NCBI GenBank assembly: GCA_009869945.1
Contig: WIXG01000020.1
Span: forward strand, 371,538 to 435,537
Length of the DNA: 64,000 nucleotides
Direction: 5' to 3'
Source of the DNA: Mesaphorura yosii
Taxonomy: Eukaryota; Arthropoda; Collembola; Poduromorpha; Tullbergiidae
The notes beneath the pieces are model-generated. The model was not told the DNA's origin, made no database searches, and saw only the letters and a program-made list of their open reading frames with translations. Made by a program: the position numbers and the translations under genes. The number at the start of each line of letters is the position of its first letter. Position 1 is the stretch's first letter. Below are positions 27,085 through 38,100 of this stretch, piece by piece.

Positions 27085-28031
27085 TCCTGCAAGTTTTGCA
27101 CTCGTACGTTGGAGCCAAATTTATTAACACCACGAGCACGAGAAAGTAACTGAGCTTATGATGAACTTCTATGTGCGCACCAACTTGAATGGTACGAGTA
27201 TAGAGCAAAAGGGGGAGGAAAATTATTTTCCAGGTACAAATGAAAAGATACGATTTTGGACCAAAGATAATAAAGACGAAGCAATTTACATTATTTACTA
27301 ATTAGTCTACTTCTCATATTCAGCAACTTTGAAGGCCTTTCGCGTCGCGTCCGCGGTGCCTTACGTTTCGAGCACGTTTCATACACTGCCTTTATGTGCG
27401 TTGCCACGTTTTACCAGTAAATCGGGTAAGAACCCACATGTGCGTGGTGCGCGGGTGGCTCTTACCGTCCAATTCTACTTCAATTATCCGCGAAAGCGAT
27501 AGGTGCGTCACATTAAACATTAAGTATTTATTATTTTAAAAAAGTGGAGTTTGCATTACAAATGAAATTTTATTAAAATTTCGAGTATTGTGTGCTAGTA
27601 AAGACAAATTGATGTGGTTTTCCCTTCAGATGGGATCTCATAAAACGAATTCTTGATATATCCTAGTACATCATGTCTTGATTCTGATCTCCGTCGTCGT
27701 TTCCGAATGACGAATTTCATTACAATACTACACTATATTAGACATCTGCGCTGTCTTATAATGATTAGAGTGATTGGCTGATTTGCTGCCAAAAAGCCGA
27801 GGGTCGAGATAAACTCAGGGGTCGAGGATAACCAAAACCAACAGTCTACATCTAACAAATAGAAATTCCTAGCCGTAGATAAAACTGAAGTTTATCGACA
27901 TTCCTTTCATCTGACCGCGATACGGGAGGGAAATTCTAAAAAAGGTTGCTCTTAAGCTTGACACCAATGTATGAATCGTACTTTTACTACAAGTATTGAG
28001 TAGAAATGCGGCTAATGTGATAGTCTAAAGT
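27085..28031. other. Spacer: UFD1 3' UTR and promoter of the 239-aa gene
   Basis: No coding sequence. A minus-strand AATAAA lies at 27532-27527 and may end the UFD1 transcript, giving a 3' UTR of about 500 nt. The 27085-27500 part should hold the promoter and 5' UTR of the downstream minus-strand gene. I see no clear TATA box. Confidence 0.45.
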
Positions 28032-29378
28032 CTATCTCTTATCAGATCGAAGGGAAACTCCAGATCCGCTGAATGGCTGAAAAGACTTGGGATCCCTCTG
28101 GTCCTTGCCGTTCTCTTTGCTGCTGTGACTGTTTGTGGTAGGACGGAAGAATTGCAGAGTGCCAAACTGCCAGTCGGTGTCTGGAATACCGCGACGGCCT
28201 CCAGATGAATAGCCAGGTGAAGGGCTCGAGGCGCCAGCCTCCTTTCCATCCAGCCTACATTCATTTCATACGCGCGCATGGTTAACGGTTAACCCAAGGG
28301 AATTGGTTACAAAATTAAGAGGGTCAATAGAATTTTTATCGAACCTGTTTCCTCGCCCCACAAATGGGGTAAAAGAGTTGGGGTCGTCGTACACAATTCC
28401 GTTTTGGTTAGGTGTCTCGTCCTGTGGAGGCTCAGCGGGCTTGGGCTCAACGTAGTCCACTGGCGGAGAGAATTCAACCTGAAGCACGAAATCAGAATGT
28501 AAACACGCGCTCATACCGCAGTTATTCATAGAGCATTTAGTATTCTTACGTCCATATCGCATTCAATGATGCTAACTGCATTCCCCGGCTTAGTCTCGAG
28601 GACACGCAATTCGTAAGACTTATCATTATATTTGATAGCAATCATATCACCAGTTGTCAGACATGCAAAGCTCCTGAGAGCATTCTCGAGCATTGCTTTT
28701 GGATTAGTAATATCTAGAAATTCCACAGACTGCGGCTCAAATTTGGAGTAGGTGGCTACAGGAAGCGTTGCTGTCTCTACTCGGACCGTCGCGCCTTCTT
28801 CAATCATCAAATTTCTCATCATCTATGCCATAGTAAGACAAGGCGTAAAATTTTGCAAGGAAATTGAGAACGCAGAAAGGCGATAAGACAAACTAACCCA
28901 GTATGGGATATAACATTTGCCTTCGTCCGCAACAAATTCCAGGACGCCACAGTGGGTTTCCCTCTGTGTAGCGAAGCTTGTGATCTTGAAGAGCATGGGG
29001 TATGTCACGGTAAGGCGCGTGAGATGCTCCAGAGCGGAAGGTGGAAGAATAACTGAAAAAAATAATTACCATGGTGTAATCGCGTAGTGGAATATTAGCA
29101 ATATGTCTGTCGCCCGTTGTGTTGTAATTTGTGCAATCACAAAATATTTGTATTCGCCCTTACTTTTGCCTCCGTTATCCACATCCTGTCTGAGTTCATT
29201 TCCTGGCAGCATGGACACAGAGTAGCACTTATAGGAGTAGTTGTAGGGCCCTGCATAGTCCCCGTAGAAACTGAATCCTGCCAACTAGACAGAGAATTTC
29301 TCATGATAACCTTCAGTTCAGGATTTCAAGAAAGTTGTAGCCTATGCCTGGCCTAGATTGAAAAAACTTTCTTACCAT
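28032..29378 (-). CDS. UFD1: UFD1, ubiquitin fusion degradation protein 1 (p97/VCP cofactor), 302 aa
   Basis: UFD1 pairs with NPL4 to bring polyubiquitinated substrates to the p97/VCP/CDC48 ATPase, for example in ER-associated degradation. Minus-strand exons are 29378-29376 (only the ATG), 29284-29164, 29052-28898, 28822-28550, 28478-28345 and 28254-28032. Phases chain without error, and 302 residues is close to the roughly 307 of the human protein. The UFD1 N domain covers about residues 15-185 and shows [47 protein letters not shown] and [10 protein letters not shown]. Two SHP boxes (F-x-G-x-G-x-x-L) for p97 binding are present: FVGRGNRL at 223-230, rebuilt exactly across the exon 5/6 junction, and FSGSGVSL at 290-297. 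The region between them ends [12 protein letters not shown], as in other UFD1 proteins. The last intron starts gttcga, a weak donor, but the SHP motif fixes it. Confidence 0.95.
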
Positions 29379-31176
29379 GATTGCGACTTGCGAGTTATTT
29401 AAAATGCCAAAGAAACTCCGTTCCTCGCCAGCAGGCTCAGTCTCTTCACGACAATTGCGTACGACTACGATGAAACTGAAACTTCACTTCAAGAGCCAAT
29501 TGCAGGAACTCAAATATCAATCCATGTAGTTTGTTATTGGCAATTAAATATTTACTTCCAATAAAGGAAGATTTGATACAAAATTCAATTCAGTGCAGAG
29601 TAAGCAAATAATTCTGTGTTGAAACAATAGGAAATGATGACTACACAAAAACGAGTACAAAACTGCACAGCACAACAGTACGACTGAAAGATGAGAATCA
29701 TTTCGCGCGTGTCTTTTTTGCAGTTAATGTTCAGGCTTTAGACTTCTTACGAATCTAACTGTACTTTGTCACTGCTGAGAAGTGGTAGAAAATAGAAATG
29801 AAATGAGCACCAGTTCTTGGAGACTGCGTAGTAAAGTGTGTGTGAACTTCTACCTCAATTAGTCAACAGCACTGATTACAGAACAGTACGAGTTTATTAA
29901 CATATTGGTCAAAGTCAAGATACATGATTTTTAATCGGTAGAGTACGACACATCTTTGATCGCTGCATCTTACATGAATCTATGAATGAATGGGAATTGG
30001 CGAATCGCAAATACAGTCAGTTACAGTTCACAGCATTGGCTAAATCCCTGAATGGAGATACAAAATTTGGCCACGAGACAAATGGGAAAAGGAATCAAAC
30101 GCAAACAACGCATTCAATAGTGTGATAACAAGCCACACGCATAGTTGCCACACGAACGCGAACGCAGGAATTTCGTCGCACAAAAAGATACTAAAGATAA
30201 AAAGAGAGTTATGCTATAAAAACACAATGGAAAAGAACAGAAATAAGCTGAGATTACAAAAATTACAAATGAAATTCAAAATTCAAAGCATGTAAGTCGT
30301 AAATTACAAATGGCAATGATAAAGTAAAGCAAAGCAAAGCTGCCTTACATTTCACACTTAATTTCAAGAGTATCGATGGCATTAACATCGAATAAGGCTG
30401 CTGTCGATTGTCGATCTTGGCCTGGACTTTCTCCAGCATTCCGTTCTAGGAATTGCGTTGTAGTCAATTTTTGCAATCCACAATCTGCGCCCGCGGCGGC
30501 CAGAAGCTGCGTTGCACGTGATTGCCGCCTCACTTAATACTATTAGTATGTATACCCATGTATAATTATAATTTTATAATAGTATATGTATAGATTTAGA
30601 CCACAATTTCGAATTTAGATTATTCGTTAGTACTGTGATTGCTATCGCTATCAGTATAAATGTGATGGCATCGAAGTATTGCACCATGTAGTTGCTCACT
30701 GCACTTGCACAAACGTACTTTGAGATTATTGCGTCGTGATATTTGGATATGCCTAATTAAACCAGTCTAGTAATTCATTTCAATTCAACCCTCTGGCCTC
30801 TGGCTCCAGCTCTGATCAATTAATTAACTACGCACTCACGTGGAGAGGTACATTAATATGGCGGGCACGCGCAAGGGCGCAAAGTGCAAAGTACAGCATT
30901 TAGCAAAGAAATCAGCACACGAAGCGTCTCTGGGCTACTCAAAATGGAAAGAAGTACAAGACTTTTGGAAATGAAACGATTAATATCAGAACTCTGAATG
31001 GAAACTTAAAAGTAACACGTGTTAACTCACTAAATCATATTTGGCAGTGTTTCAAAGGTTGTTGCTGAGCGCTGAAGAACAAATGAAGTTTGAATGTGCA
31101 GAAATGTCGAGAACACGCCGCCAGTCCACTGACAAGCGTAGAATGGCATGGCACAAACTGAGTTGCACCGTCGGAG
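29379..31176. other. Spacer between R-Ras and UFD1
   Basis: Non-coding by eye. The right part should be the R-Ras 3' UTR. The left end contains the UFD1 5' UTR, since the start exon continues upstream of the ATG at 29378. A minus-strand open frame at 30533-30345 (62 codons) includes a GC-rich stretch but has no recognisable motif. I find no tRNA or repeat. Confidence 0.4.
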
Positions 31177-32307
31177 TCAGATGATTGTACACCGCTTGGA
31201 CTTTTTCCGCTGAGCCTTCAGCATTGGTCGCTCCATGTGCTGAAACTGACGAATAATGCGCACGAGTTCGTGAAACGATTGGTCCACATTCATTCTCAAT
31301 TTGGCACTGCATTCAATCAGAGGTATGCGGAGCTGGCGCGCCAGGTTTTGGGCCTCTTCCCGTCCAACCTGAAGCAAGAGGGACAAATGAGGAGGAGTTA
31401 CTTCCCATCATCCACCGTTTAAAGCAGGCTATCTTAATTCTTTGCACTTACAGCTCGGTGACTCTCCAAGTCTGACTTATTCGCCACCATTAGCATGGGG
31501 AACTCGTCGCGGTCCTTCACACGCAGAATTTGTCGATGAAACTTGATCAGTTCGTCGAACGAGGAACGCTCGGTCACGGAAAACACGAGCAGAAAGCCTT
31601 CTCCGGACCTCATGTACTGCTCTCGCATCGCGCTGAATTCTTCTTGACCCGCAGTATCGAGAACTATGCGAAAGCAGAATAGAATTTAGCACGGGTGCAA
31701 TAGCGTAATATGACAATATTATAATACGCAATTAAACATTTATGTTCAGATGCTTACTATCCAATTTGGCAGGAATATCGTCAATGACGCATTGTTTCGT
31801 GTAAGAATCCTCGATTGTCGGATCGTAGTCTTGAACAAAGTAGCTCTGCAAGGGTTGAAGCAAAAGGGATTAATTGCACTCATGGGACAGTAATTAATGC
31901 TTTTACGACAATAAAATGACGTCTGCAGAATTTGCACAGTACATGCAAAAGGCAGTCGCATCCCAACCTCCCACGCCCTGCTACATCACACTCGCATAGC
32001 TCACACATTTATGCCATTAGGCATGGCAAGAATACTCTCACGGGCTGGTCACAAAATGAAACTAACACCTGGCAAAATCTCCCGGTAAAATCATCGTCTT
32101 CATTGAGACAAAACTCAGGCACAGGCATAATTTGAGCTTAAGATAATTGGCCAATGAGCTACTGGCAGTTGAGAGAGAGTGAATGTTAAGAACATCACTC
32201 ACTTGGATGAATTGTATCGTAATCGCTGATTTGCCCACTCCGCCTCCGCCAATGATAACTATTTTATAGTTATTCGGGTTAGACGAACGTGACCCAGCCG
32301 AATTCAT
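31177..32307 (-). CDS. RRAS2: R-Ras/TC21-type small GTPase, 198 aa
   Basis: A membrane-anchored GDP/GTP switch of the R-Ras branch, which acts in adhesion, growth and PI3K signalling. Minus-strand exons are 32307-32203, 31845-31758, 31663-31452 and 31368-31177 (105, 88, 212 and 192 nt, in frame). Visible motifs are the P-loop GGGGVGKSA, switch I/effector YDPTIEDSY, switch [23 protein letters not shown] for guanine recognition, and ECSAK. The double-glycine P-loop context and TIQFIQSYF with the effector region are typical of R-Ras/TC21 (Drosophila Ras64B) rather than classical Ras. The tail is basic (KAQRKKSKR) and ends in the CaaX box CTII, so prenylation is expected. The ATG at 32307 is the first in frame, because upstream codons run to a stop without another ATG. 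Paralogue choice between RRAS and RRAS2 is less certain than the family. Confidence 0.93.
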
Positions 32308-32441
32308 GCTGACTACAGTCTCGTCGCGCACGCGGACACGACGACAAAGACGGAGAGAATGACCAAGGACTGGATTATTAATAATTAATCCCACGGGCAA
32401 ATTCGTCTCTTGGTCCAAGACTCCAAAATCCAAAAGTTAAC
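32308..32441 (-). other. 5' UTR part of the first coding exon of the R-Ras gene
   Basis: On the minus strand an acceptor-like sequence ending attgcag lies just before 32441, and a donor-like AAG/gtatgt lies at about 32519. This suggests a non-coding leader exon spliced to the exon that carries the ATG. The segment has an in-frame stop near its 5' end. Confidence 0.45.
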
Positions 32442-34130
32442 CTGCAATTTTATAAGCAAGAATTGAATTACGAACGTGAATCGACACAGATAAAATTGTC
32501 ATCATTGGTTTAACATACCTTAACGGGCCCGTGTAGCGACTTTCGTCCTTACACTAAGAAATTACCACCCACGGAACGAAGATCTTGCACTCTGGAAGCT
32601 TGTGAATTGATTGCACTCAATTAGCAGCCGAAACAAATGAATTTGTCACTTTTCACTGACTCGACCGACCCGTATTTTAAAATGTCATTGCACGGTGAAC
32701 CAGGCGCAGTGGATCACTTGGCGAAATTAAAAGTGCGTTTGTGTCTGCCCAAAAAAGAAGGTTGCAATTCGTGTGTGGTGTGTAATGATGTTATTAATTG
32801 TAATTGTGTGTGAGGCTTCGTCGCTCCGCGCTTGGCGTAGGCTGCTCCTGCTGCTGTACCACCAACATGATTTACATGCTCTATTAAGGTAAGCTGTAAA
32901 TGTGTTTACGTTTACGTTTACCAAATTATGCAATCATTGAAATTGCAAATGTAAACTTGGGCCTGGGTCTGACTCACCGACCGACACACACGCACAAATC
33001 GAATGAATGACAGCAGAGTTGGTCTCTCTTGATTGAGGTTGTAAGCGTAAATTAAATTGGGTCGGTCTTTGACGCTGTTGCTGCTGCCCTGACTCGCCTG
33101 TCTGCCTGCCTGCTCGACTGTCCACTGCCTGCCGTCCTTATCAATTACATAGATCTTGACACCTACACACAGTTTGACAAATACTGTACTCAGAGCGAGC
33201 GTACGTATTTGCATGGCAGAAGCATAAGCATTGAGAATGCAACCAGATACGGATGCGAGTGAGATAGAAATACATTGTGCATGCAAGAGCGTAAGCCTTG
33301 CATGTATTTGGCCTGAGCAACCTTTCCATATGACAAAATCTTGTGCAGTGCTTTCACTTTACGGCACGGTTTAGGCGGGCGGGTGCAGGCACGTACAAGC
33401 CATGACACAGCCACGGCAGGCGGCTTGGCAGTGCATTACAGGGCGCCAGGCTCGGAACGGAGCAGCGTGAGGCCAACTCCTGGCAGCTTTAATTCTTTGC
33501 AATGAGCTTGTGTGCGTGAGAGAAAGCCGCATGCGAACGCGATTTTACCAAGCTCATCGTGCTCAGTCGTCCCACACAAACTTACGCTCACGCTCACGCA
33601 CTTCTGCCTGCCTATAAATGGACATTGCCTGCCTCGCTTCTTGCTGGCTGGCCTGAGTCAAGCGCCAAGCCAACAACAACATACATTTTCACATTTACTG
33701 GTGTGTTGCGTTGCGTAGTACTGCGTTGGGCCTCGGCAGTCATTTCGAAGTATTCGCGGCTTGCGCTATGCTGCGTTGTGAGGCCGTGAGTGTTTGCCTG
33801 TTCGGAGAAAGCACGGCGACCATCGTTCTTCGCTGCTGCCAAGCTCAGGCAGACTCTGGTCGTGGCTAAAGGCAAAGGCAGGCTTTGGCGTCCGTGCATT
33901 TTGGCGCCTGTACCCTGACTCATACACATAAAATGGGAGAACTCCGCTCGCACAGCTCAGCGCATAAAATGCCTCACAGTCGCCGTGCATTTTATTGCCA
34001 GTGTACTACAAGAGTTTTGAATGCCAGAGCGGATGTTGTATAAATTCCCTCTCGCATCGCTCGCGTCCGTACCTCACTTTTAGCTCGCTTAGAGAGTAGC
34101 TACGGGTACGGCTATGTACTTTGAGCTCGG

Positions 34131-34147
34131 CCTGCCTGCCTGCCTGC
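34131..34147. repeat. (CCTG)4 microsatellite
   Basis: Perfect CCTG tetranucleotide run in the divergent spacer. Similar shorter runs occur near 33100 and 35590. Confidence 0.85.
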
Positions 34148-34840
34148 GTAAGCAGCGAAGCACAAGTTGGTAACTGAATTGAACAAACCTCGTTTAGTAC
34201 TTTCTTTGCGTATGCGTTTTCATTGCACTGGCCTGGCTGGCATATACGATTTCAAAGATCATTCTACATAAATCTACCTCGGCTCGACCAGCATCCCTAC
34301 CGTTGCCATCGCATCTCTACTATTCTCGTCCTGCCTGTCGTTTTATGATATATTTAATAGCGCTGCTGTGGCAATAGCAAATGGCTCTTAAAAAGTTCTT
34401 AGTTACCAAATAATCTGTGCCGTACAGAGCAGCAGTGTATAGTGTTTTGCATGGATTGACTCCAAGTTGGTTTGGGTTTGGTAGCATAGCACAGCCAACA
34501 CGTTTGCGTTCATGTTGCTGTTGTTGGTTTGGTTAGTTTGGTAGTTGTGAGTAAAGTCTACGCGCTAGTTGATGTTGGTATACTACGCGATTACGCGAAT
34601 AAATGTGTGCTCTATTCGCGATGCTTCATTTCATTAAAGACGACCAGTGCAGGAGTAGCAGCAACAGCAACTAGCAACAACTGCTGGATCGCTGTGTTCT
34701 TAACGACGATCCAATCGGTGGTGATTTAATCCCAAACAACTGCGCAAGAAGCGAAATCCGCATCTATTCCAGTGAATAATCAACTCTTTATTCGTTTAGT
34801 TTGGTTCTGTGCTCGGTACAATCAAAACTGCGACCGACAC

Positions 34841-34855
34841 CAGCAGCAGCAGCAG
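34841..34855. repeat. (CAG)5 microsatellite in the probable CECR2 leader
   Basis: Five perfect CAG units about 290 nt before the CECR2 start codon, in the likely 5' UTR or promoter. Confidence 0.8.
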
Positions 34856-35140
34856 AGGCTCGATCGCCAAGAAATTAAATCTGTGATCCGCGATCGTGAA
34901 ATGTAAACTCTGGCGCCGTGTGCCGTGCCAAGGCTCACCGGGGGCCAATTCCAACAAAACAAACCTGGCAGTGTTGTAAAAATGTGACCCAATCGAGCCC
35001 TGCTCAGCTGGTGGCGGGCTTACTCCGTGACATTAATCGTGAAATGCGAAATTGGCGAGTTAGAGTTAATGTTTAGCGTGTACGTAATTGCAAAAGCTTT
35101 AAATTTCTGCACACAATCCAAGTGACTATAGTCAATCAGA

Positions 35141-38100
35141 ATGGATGGAGGTGAGCCACTTGTCTTTTAATATCTTGGGCCATTTCTTTAAGGCTCGATG
35201 CCTATACAATTATTAAGCCGATGGAATGCATGCGTGCGCTATGCTTCGTATTATTCGTACAAATACCAACGTTAGAATCTCAGTAGCAGCATCCTCTTTA
35301 CTATTTCAACCATTTCAGCTTCTGTGGAGCATGATTCTTGAATAATGTCGCTTACTTGAACTTTCACTGTGAAATTCACCAATTCTCCTTAAGTAAAATC
35401 ATTGTGCAATTCCTAAATATTAGTCGACTATTGACTTGCAGCAAGCTCCGCGCACATGAATCACCTGTTTGCACTTTCTTGCGCTTGCACGCTCCAGGTA
35501 TAGAATTACCTGAACAAGTTGGCACGGCGCGGCATTGGCAGGCACGGGTACGCATATGACGACGGCTCAAGTACTCAAGTACCTGAGAGCCTGCGCCTGC
35601 CTGCCTGCCAAATGCACATCGTCTTGACGCAAGCGTTAGTCATAGCAAGGGGCCTTTCCCCGTGCAGTGCATGCGTGCACCAGTAACGTAGGGCAAAAAA
35701 AAGGAAAGGACACGCCAGGCAAAGGCAACAAGGCAAAATATTAATTTTAGGCACCTTGTTTTGGTATTTTCGTATTTTGGATACTTGGTACACAATCCAG
35801 CAGCAGTACTTTTTGCATCTGTGGCCCTATACAAAGTACCACTGCACTGCACTGCGCTATGTGCCAACAATGCAATACGGTCAACATAGGACATAGACTC
35901 AGTCTTTCCGTCAGAGTAATTGTTGGTTGAGGCACCAAAACCCGCCTCTTGCCTGTTACATCCAAAATAGTGAGGCACGACGAGGACGAAGAAGGGAATC
36001 ATAAAACGGGGTTTACGATCAGTAATTACTAAATTCGCAATTCGGAACTCATTGTCGCGACCACCGTCATTTGCCTAAATGACGGCTGTGTTCTGGTTGC
36101 AGATCGTAAAACGAGATTTCTAAATTCGTATTTAAAGTTACGACTTTCCTGGTCGGTACGTACCTGTACAATTGCCAATTGCACAATTCCGCTCACATGC
36201 GCCTCGATTTAACTGCGTTCGTTCTCGATTAAATTGCGTTTTGTAAATTCGTCTTCTCGAGAGGCCCATTTTCTGACGCCATTATTTTTTTTTATTTTTG
36301 CAGTTGCAGCAGCCGCAGTTGCTCGTCTGCCGCTCTCGCTGTCGTAAATTCGTGTAATTTAGTGCCAAGGTTTTGTGTGCATGACTTTCGGCTCTGATCG
36401 TCATCAAAGCCAGCAGCAACTCAAAACTCCACGGCAGCAGCCTCGATCGCTGATTGACCACGACGCCCCTGACGCTGATTGCCGTTTTTCTTCAATTTCG
36501 ATCAATGTTGTGTGTTTGCCTTTGTGTTAGTGTTATCGATAGCCAAACGCTTCTTGTGGAACCCTTCCAATGCATACCGCCACCACAGCAGAACCAGTGC
36601 AAGTGAAAATTGCACAGATCTCTGGATGATCTGCCAAATTAACAGCTTTGTTACATACACGCTCGCAAAAGCCAAGATTTTCCCAAACGATCTGCGTTTT
36701 CCATTGATTGAGCAATTGCTACTCGGCAGTCATTGTTGAAAACTATGTTAACAGATGTACAGAGTTACTGGGAAGTGCCTTGTATCGCCCATTTCTGTTC
36801 ACTGTTCCGGAAAACATTCGGTCTTCTTGACTTTGACATTGAGGTACGTATTTTTATCACGAACTCCTGTAGTTTGTATATGGATTGGTCGAACATTAGT
36901 TAGCCTTCTGCATTGTGCGGTTGTTGCCTCGTCCCGTAGGAATTGGAAGAGGCGCTCCTCACCGACTCCTCCGACGAAGAGATTGGCAACTCTCTGATCC
37001 AGGACCTGATTGTGCGGCTCCTCAAGGGTTGCTTCAACTCCCAGCAGAAAGATGACATCACATCTTTCAATTATCAGATGTACCTGAGACGGCTCTTTCG
37101 CATCAAATGTGAAGTAAGTTTCAAGCCCACCGGCAGCGCGGCTGCGTTTCTGTTGCTCGGAGCCAGGAGCCATGCTTAAATACTTACTCCATTTCTGTAC
37201 CGTGAATTACAGGAAGATTCCTCGAGACAGAATCCTTTCAACAGTGACATCGCGTTCCACTCGCTTCCATTAAAGAAACGAGTCGAGCTCCTGCATGACC
37301 TCTGCAATTTCCGGCTGGAGGCAGACGTTATCCCAGAATCATTGCGGGTAAGCGACAAAGCATAAATCACATGATCATAAAATGGGGCCGATAAGAATAT
37401 AATGTAGAACAGTAGTATTGTGAGAACAGAAAATGAGTCATGAGCTCAGGCTCCAAGAATGTCGATACGCAAGTGACTTTACTCCCATAATTTGCAAACT
37501 CAACGCTTTTGCATATTTTTGCACGGAGCCAAGCCACCACATAATCTGAATGAATTATGCAATTTTGCCTCGCGTCCCGTTCGCGAACTATGGCCTTCGA
37601 TTTCTGTCTTTGTCATCCGTTTATAACGATCCTTTGTCCTTGCGCGTGTTTTCAATTTTACAGTTTCCATTTTATGGATTCGTTTTCTGCTTTTGCGGCG
37701 CGCTGATGCCGAAGCCATATCAACTCTGGCATCGTGCTCTCCTTTCAGTGTCTTTCATTTTTATCGCTAAATCCTTACGCGTCATTCAAATTTTAAACGT
37801 CACGGCCACAAAATATCCGCTCCTGCGCCAAGAAGCCAAGATAATACGATGTTTATGGAATTTTAAGATTTGCATGGAATTTAAGACCTGACCTTGATCA
37901 CCAATTTTTATTTTTGACTTGAAATGTAATGTCACTGTCCCACAGGTATTGGAAACCGACAGTCTTCGTGTTCGTCCACTCGGCCGCGACAGCGGAGGCA
38001 GTACGTACTGGTACTTCTACGGGACCAGACTCTACCGTGAAGACTACAACGCCAAACCAAAGGTAGGCTGCCAAGCTCTCGTCTTCATTTCCTCTTCGTT

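Larger units (their letters stand above)
32442..35140. promoter_or_regulatory. Divergent spacer between the R-Ras and CECR2 genes
   Basis: About 2.7 kb separate two genes that point away from each other, so both promoters should lie here. The left end contains a putative R-Ras leader exon, and the right end (about 34.6-35.1 kb) is a plausible CECR2 5' UTR running into the ATG at 35141. The sequence has many TGCCTGCC-like words and Pur/Pyr-biased runs. Open frames overlap on both strands without a recognisable domain. No convincing TATA box was identified. Confidence 0.45.

Noticed and set aside
30345..30533. Minus-strand 62-codon frame with a GC-rich patch, possible extra R-Ras exon
   Set aside because: The R-Ras gene already ends with a complete CaaX box at 31177, and this frame shows no GTPase or other motif. 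An alternative last exon cannot be ruled out but has no support.
32308..32433. N-terminal extension of R-Ras by 42 codons
   Set aside because: The longer frame begins at TTG, not ATG, and an in-frame stop lies just upstream. The ATG at 32307 gives the usual short N terminus.
37550..37891. 113-codon plus-strand open frame with hydrophobic stretches
   Set aside because: It falls in the intron between CECR2 exons 4 and 5. The joined exons restore known CECR2 sequence without it.
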